Below the pieces are notes generated by a model. It saw only the letters and a program-made list of their open reading frames with translations, was not told the origin of the DNA and did not search any database. From Rhopalosiphum padi (lineage: Eukaryota; Arthropoda; Insecta; Hemiptera; Aphididae): a stretch of 64,000 nucleotides of DNA. How positions within the stretch are numbered: the stretch's first letter is position 1; the number at the start of each line of letters is the position of its first letter. A program made the position numbers and the translations under genes. Location of the stretch: the NCBI RefSeq assembly GCF_020882245.1, contig NC_083600.1:12586001-12650000 (forward strand). Reading direction: 5' to 3'. Positions 41,024 to 52,378 of the stretch are shown here, one piece after another.

Positions 41024-41248
41024 ATGGATTGTATATCACGTACATTGATCGGCGTCCGCGATTCTATGTGCGAAAATAAAAAGAACGAAGAAAAACGTCC
41101 GGGGGACTGTCGTCGGCGGTCGTACTCGTTACCGAGATCGCAACGGCGAAAAATTCGTATAAACGCACGGCTTTCAAAAGACGCAAACTCCGCTAATACG
41201 AAAAGAACGGGTTGGAAAAAACTCTGGAAGAGTCTTAAAATACCGTGA
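41024..41248 (+). CDS. Small basic protein of unknown function inside hAT element
   Basis: A 74-residue open frame starting MDCISRTLIGVRDSMCENKK and ending KKLWKSLKIP. It is rich in Arg, Lys and Ser (SYSLPRSQRRKIRINARL). There is no signal peptide or membrane segment. GC content is higher than surroundings, and an AATAAA-like signal follows within 30 bases of the stop (about 41261). No family was recognised. It lies wholly inside the older hAT-type element, so it may be an element accessory gene, a captured host exon, or a chance frame in GC-rich sequence. Confidence 0.35.
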   Translation: MDCISRTLIGVRDSMCENKKNEEKRPGDCRRRSYSLPRSQRRKIRINARLSKDANSANTKRTGWKKLWKSLKIP

Positions 41249-41509
41249 AAAGTTTGTACATAATAAATAATTGTTTAATATTTTAACTTTTAATTTTTTG
41301 TCCGAGAAAAGGGATTTTTCCGTTCGGTGGGGGATGCACGGATAAGGTTCTCCTTTTCCTTTTTATTATTATCATTTTTATTATTCTTATTCCTAATCTT
41401 ATTATTATTATTTTATTCTTATAATAACTTTTATTTAAATTGTGCGTTTATCGGCGATTGCACTATTGGGGTTTCTACGGTTTCTCATTGTCTATCACAG
41501 AACACCGGG

Positions 41510-41537
41510 TATAAAAGGCCCGGCGAAACTGTCATTC
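41510..41537 (+). promoter_or_regulatory. Possible core promoter (TATA + Inr)
   Basis: TATAAAAG at 41510-41517 in a GC-rich setting is followed by TCATTC at 41532-41537, which fits the arthropod initiator TCAKTY. The TATA-to-initiator distance of 24 bases is shorter than the usual 30 or so. Downstream is GC-rich sequence with no long ORF. It lies inside the older hAT-type element. Confidence 0.35.
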
Positions 41538-42824
41538 ACTGTCCGTCCTCCGTCGTAGCAAGACCCACCCCGGGCAGACTTGCGCGATTAGGGAAGGCAT
41601 CTGGTATCTATTGACTATTATATTTTTTGATCTTTAACATATTATGTTGCCTGCACATTCCATTGTTTGTTCTCGTATTATTAAATAGTGATTTTATTCA
41701 TACCTATTCGCAGCTCTAACATTTCCTTAGCTCAAGCTCTGGTATGCACAAACAAAATTCGACCTTGGCCTTGTTCCGTGGCCTATAATATAAGTCTGAC
41801 ACCGTTCGGGCAGCGCGTCAGTGGTTGGTTTGTTGCGTTTGCGCGAACACTGATCGTCACATCTGTATTAAATATTTGCGTTAATGCATATTTTATTTTT
41901 TCTGTTTCCGTGTTATGCGATAAACAGTCATTCGTAGGAATACGTTATTCGTAAGTGTTCAAGTATGTTTCCCAAACAGAACGTATATTCGTAAAACCCC
42001 GTTTCCCTGTGCGTTATCGTCATTGTCGACATATGCGCAGAGCTACGGCGGGTTACGTTCCGCAGAAATGACAAGTCGCGCGTACGTCTTATCTAGCGAG
42101 CATATGGCACAGTTCCAGTGACTCGTCAGAGTTCCGCGTTACGGGTGTATCGCTCTCGTTTGAGCTGCCCGTCTTGTGTGCCGCTGTAATGATTTGACAA
42201 CGCGTGCGATTCGATTCTGATCCGATTATTCGGTGGCTGCGACGTCGTTGAATGACATACGAATCTGTTCGAAACATTGTACTCATTACGAAAACGTAAA
42301 TTTTTTTTTTTGATAGTGTTTGTAAAATTGTAACGTATAATAATTGTTTATTATACAAGTATTTTTTTTTAGTAATATTACATATGTCCACGTTCATTTA
42401 GTTAAGTTTATTATTTATAAACACCTAGTTATGAATATTTTTTTTTTATTGATTTCCTATAAAATATGAGCAATTAACTCAACTGTGGCCAAAAAAAAAA
42501 AAAAAATGAATGATGTTAAAAATGAATTAGTGTAAAATTTGTTGAAAAAAACCAGCCTAACGATTGATTATATTAATTACCTATTATTATTAACCAATTT
42601 TTTTTCATAGTCGATACAAATTTACAAATATTATGGCTAAAGGTTATAGGTTATAGGTATATTTTACATCAGAAAAAACTGATGATTTACAAATTCACTA
42701 CAGCAAATGTTTCATTTCCAGCGTTCCGTTGCAAATAAATAGAAGGGGTATGCAAAAAAAAAAATTACAAAAAGGCAGACTCCTTCCCCTCACGTCCACC
42801 CACAATTCAAGCACTGGTATACGA

Positions 42825-43392
42825 TGTCATTTATCTGCTAGCTGCACACGTAACTTCGGCACGTGTCCCACGTAATATAGGTACGTATATCGACGCCCCA
42901 GTTCGAAACTGCAACACCTCAAAAAACCTTTTTTTCGGGTATAACGTTTCAAAAAAACTTACAATTTTTAATATGTTATAAATAATTGTGAAATCGAGAT
43001 AGAATGACCAAATTTGGTATGCAGCATTGGTTTAATAGTCTGAATTTAACATTACCTTGCTTTTTTAATTTTATTTAAAACGAAATAAATCATATATTAT
43101 GATCTTTTTAGTACCTACCTACCTATATAATGTTTGTTCCGTACGATGTATGAATACTGTTCTATGAAAATGTTGTATTCAGTACTTATGAAAATTATTT
43201 TTGTGATTTATTTTTTTAATTGCTTCACAGTTATACTGCCAGTAATCACGCCTATCTACAGGGCCTGTTTGGCCAATGACGGCCCAAAATATTAATATGG
43301 CCCTATTCAGAGCAACACTAATGACGCCCGTACTAATGACGGCCAGCGTCGTGGCCGAAAATTGAAAACAGGTGGAAACAGAGTCCTTATGG
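42825..43392. other. Intergenic spacer
   Basis: No gene was recognised. From about 43260 the sequence contains several GGCC and GACGGCC words resembling the foldback element that follows, possibly a degenerate extra fragment of the same family. Confidence 0.4.
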
Positions 43393-43400
43393 AAATCTTG

Positions 43401-44125
43401 GGGCGGCTCCCTATTCGGCCAAAATATACCCTTCCCTTTTCGGCCAGTGTCACTTTTCGGCCAAAACTTACTGTTTACTTTTCGGCCAGCACAGTTTTAA
43501 CAACTTATGAGTTATGATTATATCCAAAAATGTGATTTTTTTTTTAAATTATTACCTACCTAATACTTTATGAAAATATGATAAAATAAAATAATATATA
43601 ATAACAAAATGTTATAATATAATACATTATTCGAATACAAATATAATAATAATAAAATATGCATTCAGTAGCTTTATTTTTTATAATTATATGATATTTG
43701 TTTGACAAATTTGTAACGACATATTTTATTATTTTTATAGTCTTCAATGTAAGCTTCATTTCGTTGATTTTAGGTTAATACCTATATAGTTAATATAGTT
43801 ATATCAATTAATAAAGAATTATAATTAATACCTTATTAATTTTTATTCGAACAATGTATTATATTATAACATTTTATTGTAACATTTTGTTATTTTATCA
43901 TATTTTCATAAAGTATTAGGTAGGTAATAATTTAAAAAAAAAATTACATTTTTGGATATAATCATAACTCATAAGTTGTTAAAAGAAAACTGTGCTGACC
44001 GAAAAGTAAACAGTAAGTTTTGGCCGAAAAGTGACAGTGGCCGAAAAGGGAACTGTAAGTGTTGGCCGAAAAGTGACACTGGCCGAAAAGGAAAAGGTAC
44101 ATTTTGGCCGAAAACGGTGACGCCC
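43401..44125. mobile_element. Foldback element with TTTTCGGCC repeats, 725 bp
   Basis: An exact 8-bp duplication AAATCTTG flanks it (43393-43400, 44126-44133). The termini are GGGCGGCTCC and, inverted, GGGCGTCACC. Long inverted arms (about 43415-43655 and 43860-44120) each carry several copies of TTTTCGGCC(A), spaced about 20-30 bases apart, then an AT-rich inverted tract. The open frames 43952-44212 and 43962-44162 are products of these repeats. The 8-bp duplication fits hAT, P or Merlin superfamilies; the termini do not decide. Confidence 0.85.
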
Positions 44126-44289
44126 AAATCTTGTAATGTGGTTTTATTATGGTATACTTCACACGCTTATTTTAGAAAAGCCACAACTATTGAAAGACTG
44201 TGCTACTGTTGAAATTAGTGTTACCTATTTATCATGAACACATAATCTGCATTGTGATTGCTAAGGTTAACCTTACAAAATTTCAATTA

Positions 44290-45420
44290 AAAAAGGGTGG
44301 GCAAGTGGGTATCGCTCTGCTGTATGGTATAGAGATGGAGAGTACTGAGTATAGCTAGGTCAATATAATGGATGTGTTAAATTTGAATGCAATGATAGGC
44401 GTATCATTGTATACGAAAAACGATTCTGAACAGAAATGATTTGTCAGTCTAGGATATATTATATTATTTACTTATATTTAAATTGTAATATATCGCGTTA
44501 TATAACGCGTTTTACCCATATCGTATTTTACCCAATTTCCTAAAAAATTAAATTCCATACGCTCATAAAATGTTTTCTATATTGACGCTAGAATTTTTTT
44601 TTTACAGTTATTAGAAGAAAAAATTAAGCAAAATCTTGTGCTGGGTTTTTTAATCTTAGGTATAAAACACAACAATTTTATGAATTTTCAACTTCAAAAT
44701 TCCTGCAAATTTTCGTGATTTTGACATATAAACTTTAAATGTTTATAAACAAAAATTGTTTTAATTTTTGGTTTTTTTTTTACTATGATAAGTACAACTT
44801 ATAATAAACCTTGTATAAATTTTAAAAAAAAAACTTAGAAAAATCGAAAATTTCAATTGTCTATAAATAACTTTAAAAAAAATCAAAATATTTTTAAAAT
44901 TTAATCGTACATATATTAGGCTAATATAAATTATAAACATTTGGTGAAAATTTCGAGTATTTATACAACGATTCGTTTTTGAGTTGCAGCAAAATAAAAA
45001 AAATCGTTTTGTCGAAAACTAATTAACCTATGCGTAAAAATTCCCGTTATTCCGTTACTTTTTTAGGATTCTTCCTGACGCTTTTGAAAACTACTGGAAA
45101 TATTTTACTTTTGACTCCCCCTCCCCTCGAAAGTGGGTGTCGTATTACGCGAAATTGGCGACAAAAAATAAGTTTTATCCAGCTCAAAAATTGAAAAAGA
45201 TGTGACCATGTGTAAGTTGCAAACTACTCTTATATTAATAAATATTACAATAACTTTTAGATAATTTTCTTCTTTGAATTTTTTTTCGTACGACCAGTAT
45301 AAAGCAAGATATTACCACAAACACTATTTGTTTTTAGTAAAAAAACCTATATTTTTTAAAAAGTTTGTACTTTTTACACACCGTGACACGATACGTGAAT
45401 TTGGCCTAGGCCCTTGAGAC
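44290..45420. repeat. Dispersed repeat (aphid-type)
   Basis: No ORF. It opens with AAGGGTGGGCAAGTGGGTAT and a stretch (GTATCATTGTATACGAAAAA, then CGATTCTGAACAGAAATGAT) that I associate from memory with high-copy repeats in aphid genomes. It continues as AT-rich sequence with phrases shared with 4540-5010. The boundaries and class are unknown. Confidence 0.45.
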
Positions 45421-45486
45421 CGCTCGGATGAGCTTCGTCATATGTATGCGCAAGCAAGTTGCATTCTTTCAAAAAACTATGTAGGT

Positions 45487-45753
45487 CATAGGCGTAAATT
45501 GAGGGGACTTAGGCGGCTTAGTCACCCTACATTTTTTTAAGATTTTCAAGAAATTTAAGGTTATTTATGAGAGAAAATTATAAAATGTAAAACGTAATTC
45601 TTAATCAAGATATCTGATAGGTATATGTTATGTGAACATTTAAGCTTCATGTATGAATTTTGAATTGTAAATTTATAATCAAATTAAAATGATTGGGCCT
45701 GTTCTATGTTTATAATTTTAGCCCCCTTTTAACAAAGCAAATTTACGCCTATG
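45487..45753. mobile_element. Short non-autonomous relative of the 4.25-kb hAT
   Basis: The ends CATAGGCGTAAATT and (inverted) CATAGGCGTAAATTTGC share the first ten bases with the full-length hAT at 36197. The flanking 8-mers ATGTAGGT (45479-45486) and ACGTAAGT (45754-45761) agree at six of eight positions. There is no coding capacity. It lies about 80 bases past the third exon of the gustatory receptor gene, on its 3' side. Confidence 0.75.
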
Positions 45754-45833
45754 ACGTAAGTAGGTACCTACTGGCTACTACCTAGTATGATTGTCTCTGT
45801 GTGTAATTATAATAGATTATTAATATATTATAC

Positions 45834-48800
45834 CGTGGTTATGAGAGATAGATTTAACGTTATTAGACCTCCACACGCGTGTACGATGACTTTGCGTGCT
45901 ACTACTTGACGCATGAACTCTTGCACCTGTTGACAGAACATTTGAGTTAGTGGCGTTAGTGAAAAGTATCAGAAATAATTTTATAATATATATGTTAAAT
46001 ATTATACTACTTTTTTTTTTAAAATAAATAATATTTTTAATTATATCTACCATGTCTAAAAAATATTAATATAATATAATATTGTTGTTGTAAATATTTT
46101 GTGAAAAGTCTACAGTGATGTATAGGTATTTTTGAATAATACAAAAATAACAAAATTTATTTTTAGTCAAAAACTACTTTTTGTGTGAAAAATCCAATTT
46201 TATCTTCTTTTTTTTGTTATCTTTTCAATTGTTTAAAAAAGTAGGTACCTATGGACATTTTTTCATTTTCGGCTTTCTAAAAGAACTAACCATTAATTTA
46301 AACTAAATTTCCAACCAGAAACCGTCCTCAAACAGACAGAAGTGCCATATACTGAAAAAAATCTTAGTTGTGATACTAACAAATTTGATTTTTTAAATGA
46401 TTAAAATATGCAACTTAAATAACCCTAATACCCTATAATACCATCTATAGTATTTTATACAAACGTCAAACAACCAAACGTTTTGTTACAAGTAACAATA
46501 TTAATTTATTCTTGTAATTTAATGTTATGTCATATACACTAATTAGTAACTACTATGTAATAGTAATGATGTATTTTGTATCCACTGCTAGAATGAAATT
46601 CTAACTGTTTGTATTGTTTCGCCAAGTATACCTATTATAAAAATTGAAACGAAGCAAGAATTAAACAGTGCTTGTAAACAAATAATATTGTTTTAGCCTT
46701 GCAAGAGGAGTCTGTTAATGTGCAACAGTGCAATTAAAATATATTATAATAGATATTGTAATTTATTCCATCATTGTTAAAGGTAAGTAGGTAAAGGTAA
46801 CCAATAGTTTTTTTACAATTATTTTATTTATTGAAATTATCAATAGAAATTTATGATGCTACTGTAATTTCGACAATTATTTAGTGAAGTATACAATATA
46901 AAATAAAAATGTAAAATTAGAGTAGTGAAAACAATACATTATGGGAAACCAGGATGTGTGCGATACACGCGTCACACACACACACACACGTCATACACGT
47001 CACTCACACATCTATAATCTATTCATTCTATTGGGCATAGTATTCCGCATTTCCAGTATTACTACAATCAATTATAATTAATTAACGATTTTACATCTTC
47101 ATCTGGCGTTATAAATAATATAAATATTATAATATTTAAATACCCAAATGACAGACAAAGACAAATATGTCACTGTCTGCTTAAATGCATGGGATCTTTC
47201 TCAATATATTCAAATCTTTCGAGGTAAGTCTCAATACATTTAAAACTAGGCACGTACCTACATATTGTTTAAAATTTAAACATTTATATTGTTTATTTAA
47301 ACTTTAAATTATACCTATAGGTAGCATAAGTAGACATTTACACTCAGACAAAACTAAATTTTATTGGCCTGCCTCAATTTTATTCTGCGTCAATATAGCT
47401 AAAATGTAATAAATATATTATACTAATAATATTATATAAATAATTTATTGTTTTAATCTTTATATTATAGTTACTGTATAACATTACTTGACAGTTGTAA
47501 GATAATAATCGTGGATTTAAATTTAAAAATATATATATCACTGTCTTATTATAACTTCTTAGGATTGTGATATAAGTAATAAGTATAAATTATTAAAAAA
47601 TAGTAAATATTACGTTATTAATTTTGTTTAATATTTAAAAATTCTTAATTTCAAACTTAAAATAATTTATTGATTTTAAAATAACTGAATACTATAACAG
47701 TTTATATTAATTTTTTTATGATTTATTACTTACGGCTTTATTAGTGTAATTAAAAATTTGATTTTAATTTATATTGTATAACTATTATAGGTAGTATAAT
47801 ATACTTACATAAGTTATTATAAATTATGGTGTTAAAATTAAATGTACAAATTGTATTTATTGATAATGACAGTATATAATATTCAAAGTGAAAATGTATT
47901 ACCTGCAAATTCATCAAAAACCATTTTTTTGGAAAACCTATATTCTGAGCGCACGCCGTATTTGTAGATTTCGAATGGTTTAAGATAATGTTATGGGTTA
48001 TATCTATAGTACTATAGGTACTATAGTAGTACCTATATATAGTATAGTGATATAGTAAGTATAGCTGTTTAGATTATATTTTATATTATTACCTTTATCT
48101 TATTTTACCTACACTCACCGCTTCAATTTCTTGCATTTTACTTATGTATGGTTCTCCAGATAGTCGACTTTCTTTGAAAATATCCAACAACAGTGTATTC
48201 AAATTGTCAAACATTTCACTTGACTATTTAATAAAAAAAAAAAAAATTTTAATTTTTAGTAGGTACACAATTAATTATTGTATTTTATTTTAATAGAATA
48301 TTAGGCATGATTTTCCATATTATATCAATTTTATAAAATTTATATTTATTTATTATTGTTTTACTAAAAACTTATGTAGATAATTATGAATAGTTATATT
48401 AATATGTAATATTATCAAATATTAGCCAATCACACATAATTTAATTAGTATACTTGAATAGTTTAATCTTTATTTATAAATTTCATATAATCTCATTAAG
48501 ATCAAAAGAATTTAAATGATTATTTATTTTAATCATATTATATTATAAATATTAATATAATTCGTTTTACATGGATGGACGATAAGAACTAAGAGAAATG
48601 ATGAAGTATATATTACCTAACTATATGAAAACATATTTGGCGATTATGTATTTTTATATGGATGTACTGATTTTTATGATAATTTTGTACTACAATTTAC
48701 GTTCGCTTCAAAAATAAATTGTGACAAATGTTCTAGTTTAAGAAACTCTCCAAAAAGTTGAATTTTCCAAAAACTATCATTAAAGTAATCAGGTAATATT

Positions 48801-50078
48801 ACTATATAACATATTTTCCACTTATAAAATATAGGGGTCTTGGGGACGCAGGGATGAAGCGAGCAGAAACAGAAGAGGCCTCTTATTATGTATTTAATAC
48901 ATTATAACAATATGCATTGTATGCTTCGTGGTTTTTTTTTATACTTTTACAATACAGTGAATTTAATTCAAAACTGACGGTTTTACGAGAAAATATAAAT
49001 ATTAAAATATAATATGATAAACGATAATATATTATGCAAATACTTGGGCGGCCAGCTCGTCGCACGTGTACGCCAAATACGTAAACTGTCCGAACCACGC
49101 TATCAACTGCACGACGACAGCCAGCGACATGTTGGTCCGCGCGTCCGAATCGTCGGTCAGCCGATGGAACACCGATATGGCCACGTACGTGACGCGGACG
49201 GCGGCCAGCAGGACGGCCGCCATGAGATCGACGCCGTAAGCACCGCACACGCCGCCCGTCACCAGCCCGGTGATCCGCCAGTGTCTGCGGGCCAGCTGCG
49301 CGATGACGTCCCGTTGGCGACAGTTCTCGTCGTCGGCATGGTTGACGCTAAGGCGGTCGCCAGAGGATCGGACGCGACGCAACTGCCCGACTGGCAACAG
49401 GTGAGTTATCCTGCAGTTGACCGACCGCATGTTATTGTTAGCGACCACCAGCAGAGCGGCCGCGGTGCCGTGTGCGGCGACTGGCGCACAACTGGCCACG
49501 GCGGCCACCGCGATCATAACGGTGCGCCACACGCCGTGGTGACCGGACGATATCACGTTCGCGGCCATCGCAAGCTGTGCGACCGGAAACGCCACGATCA
49601 GATACGCGTGCCACGGCATACTGACCAGCGACGGTTTTTCGGCACTGTCGCCATCACCACTGCCAACGCCGTCGTCGTCATCCAAGTAACCGGCCGCGAC
49701 CGAGTTCAAGCACTGGACCGTGGACTGCCGGCGCCACGTGACGGCCGCCACCAACGCGCAGATCTCCGACGTCCTGTCCAGCCAGGCGACCGCGTAGTAC
49801 ACGCACGCGTACACGCACCACACGCCACCGCACACGGTGTCGTAGCACGAGGCCTGTGGCAAGTGCGTGATGGCCTGCGCCGTGACCGGCCACGTTTCCA
49901 CGACGATCCGATGCGCCACGGCCGCCAGGCAGACCGCGTTCCACGCACGGGTTCCGGCCAACCGCCATCGGCCGGTCGACGCCGCAGTGGCCGTGAACTG
50001 ACGGCGGTCCGCGGCGGTCTCGGCCAACACCAAAACCCCGGCCACCTTGCCGGTCCAGTACACCAAGGCGGCCCACAT
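45834..50078 (-). CDS. Gustatory receptor (7tm_7), 3' exon not found
   Basis: Exons 50078-49044, 48223-48119 and 45926-45834 join in phase 0 to 411 residues. Exon 1 gives about six hydrophobic helices (for example WNAVCLAAVAHRIVV, YLIVAFPVAQLAMAANVI, MSLAVVVQLIAWFGQFTYLA), then TCDELAAQ. Exon 2 gives SSEMFDNLNTLLLDIF and ISKMQEIEA. Exon 3 gives VQEFMRQVVARKVIVHACGG and LITLNLSLITT, the arrangement seen just before the TYhhhhhQF end of insect gustatory receptors. That last short exon was not located; reading on from 45834 gives TAA after one codon. Such receptors are ligand-gated channels in chemosensory neuron membranes. Exon 1 is very GC-rich, unlike everything around it, whereas exons 2 and 3 are less so. 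ORFs in other frames of exon 1 are shadows. Confidence 0.8.
46973..46989. repeat. (CA)n microsatellite
   Basis: About eight CA units within a longer ACAC/ACGTCA-rich stretch (46955-47010), in the intron between the second and third gustatory-receptor exons. Confidence 0.85.
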
Positions 50079-52378
50079 GATGCTGTATGCAGTGCGAGTT
50101 GTCGTCCCGTGCCGGCGCAGTCGTCGTCGTCTTAATAGCTGTGCGCAGTGATTTGCGAGGCTTTGCGCGATTATTTACAAACGTAAGACACCGCGACAAC
50201 TAAAAAATCATTACCACTGTCTATACTGGTCTTAATCCTTATAATTTTATGTTGTTATTTCATTCCGAAGTATACGCCCGTCCTCGTAAGTATGCTGTAG
50301 GTTAGTACTTAGTATACTGTACAGCGAATACTTATCACGCGCTCACGCTGACTGCTGCGGTACGACGGACAACTGAGTAAAATTATTACTCGAAGAACTA
50401 AGAAGAACATATAGTATTATTATTTGGGCGCTTTTAATATACTTAAATGGCTACAATAGAATAATATATTTTTATGATATTATATGTCATTCCAATCTTC
50501 TTAAAATCATATACTTATCGCATTATTCCCGTGAAATTCTAAACGCTTATGAGTTATGAGTATAGGTACCTATATATTACTAAAAGTATTAAATTATTAA
50601 TATCCAATAATGTTATTGGTTCGTTTACTTGGTACTGAACTTAACATTATTATACTATATTATCGAAGTACAACATTTTAAATATTTTAAGTTAAACCAT
50701 ATTAGTTTTTTATATTGCTCATATTGTGTTAAATATTTAATTTTTTTAAACCAAGTGCCGACATAATGGGCGGCCGGACAGGTATATCAAAAGACAATAA
50801 TAATACAATATTATTTTTTTAGGGGCGTATTATATTTATTGAGTTATGACGATGTGTGATGATCAAGGCGATAAGTATAACCTTCCAAAAGTTTTTTTTT
50901 TATTATATTTTTTGAATGAATATTTTTCAATATTTGTTTATTAATTTATTATAATATAGGTATCCGACCTACTACAATTTAAAATGTCATAAACAGTTGA
51001 TGAAAAAAACTGATTTACATTCTGTAATAATATTGTAACAAGTGCGTTTTGAAGACGTACCTACATGGCTACATTAAATAATATTTAATACACATTTCGG
51101 CCGTATTACGTTGCCTGCCTTCAAACAATGATTTCGAATCCAAAGACCGACCAATCGTTAGGATAATAATATTCTGATCATCTTATGAGTTATGACGTGC
51201 CTTATGTATTACCTATGTAGGTAATAGGTATGTATAATAAATATTAAATAAGTAGGTAGGTACCTGTTGCGTAGAGATATCTATATTGCCAAATGTTATC
51301 ATTATGTATATTATATTATATCGGTTTATTGTTATATCCGTATATCGATATTGTTATCGGCCTGGCCGGTCTGGGGTACCGACGGGTTTTTCGATTTTTA
51401 TTATATGGTCAGTCAGCGAAAGATATAAGTCGTAAAAGTGTCGACTCCGCTCTTAGAATTAAAGGCGTTAAATAAATCTAAATTACTTATTATTTCATAA
51501 CAACAAAATTCATTATTTATTTTATTTCTATACATTCATACAGTCCACTAATACTAATCCTATAACCGGTGTAATTTTATCACGGCAACAGTACCAATAT
51601 TAGATACAGTTGGTGGTGGTTAGTAGCCAGTGCCCTGCAGCAGTATAGGTACCTACCTAGGTACACATTTTTGTAAGAACTAAGAAATATTTGAATAGAC
51701 AGTATCAAAGAAATTGCATCTCACATTGAAATTATGGTCCGAATTCTGATGATTTAATTTGGGTCATTGTAAAATGTGTCCCATTTTTAATATTATATGT
51801 AAATTGTGTCCCGGGGATATTTTATACAAACACATAAAACAATTTAGGCCTAAATATTTTTTATTTGTACGTAAATGTACATAAACCTTTTATTACATTT
51901 ATTAATTTTTGACATTTTTTCTGGATTTTATTTTTTTAGTTTCATTTAAATTTAAATAATTAATCTTTTTCAAGGTTGAATAATAAATTATAGTAATACA
52001 TAATACATTAGGCTTATCAAAGTTAATTGATAACAATACTGATATCTGAGATAATGATTTATGGGTAGATAAACACTATCTAGTATCTTTTTGACTTCTC
52101 GGTCGACATATTCTGTCAACATCTTGGGTAATATTTATGTATAGCCGTATAGGTATATTTTGTAATTATAGTTATAGTTATGGTATTCACTTTTACCTCA
52201 GCAATTAAATTTCTTTCTTTGTAAGCTAAGGAACTATTTATTTTATTTAATGATACATAACTGTAAACCGTAAGTAAAGCAAATCCTACTAATTATAATA
52301 CTAATTAATACTGATTATTGATGTGTTATATATTAAGAACAAATAGAATTGCACAATAGTCACAAATCTTTTTTAACA
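50079..52378. other. Intergenic region between divergent genes
   Basis: It separates the start codons of the gustatory receptor (minus) and COQ8 (plus), so both promoters should be here. No clear motif was identified. GC-rich sequence continues about 100 bases past the receptor start. An isolated GC-richer open frame (51293-51475) ends QSAKDISRKSVDSALRIKGV; it was not recognised and is weakly supported as an exon. Confidence 0.45.

Larger units (their letters stand above)
40455..42816. mobile_element. Older hAT-type element, split at left end by younger hAT
   Basis: The left end CAGTGCTTGATTTGG and reverse-complemented right end CAGTGCTTGAATTGTGG are inverted repeats. The right flank duplication GTATACGA (42817-42824) is found intact at 36185-36192, on the far side of the 4.25-kb hAT. 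That younger element used ACGACAGT, which joins the last four bases of this duplication to the first four of this element (36193-36196 are the other copy). The interior holds a GC-richer stretch (about 41000-42300) and a small ORF, but no recognisable transposase. It is therefore non-autonomous, or carries captured sequence. Confidence 0.85.

Noticed and set aside
41296..42100. Possible solo LTR (TATAAAAG, GC-rich downstream segment)
   Set aside because: No TG...CA ends with a 4-6-bp duplication, primer-binding site or polypurine tract could be identified.
41327..42397. Three further ORFs of 88-102 residues in the hAT cargo segment
   Set aside because: One is a poly-Leu/Phe translation of T-rich sequence; the others have no recognisable features or start context and overlap GC-rich non-coding-looking DNA.
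43952..44212. 86-residue repetitive ORF (GRKGNCKCWPKSD-type repeats)
   Set aside because: It is the translation of the TTTTCGGCC repeat array in a foldback arm. The opposite strand gives an equally repetitive frame.
49014..50135. 373-residue plus-strand ORF and other long frames in the GC-rich block
   Set aside because: High GC removes stop codons in all frames. Only the minus-strand frame 50078-49044 gives hydrophobic helices and continues through splice sites into receptor-like exons.
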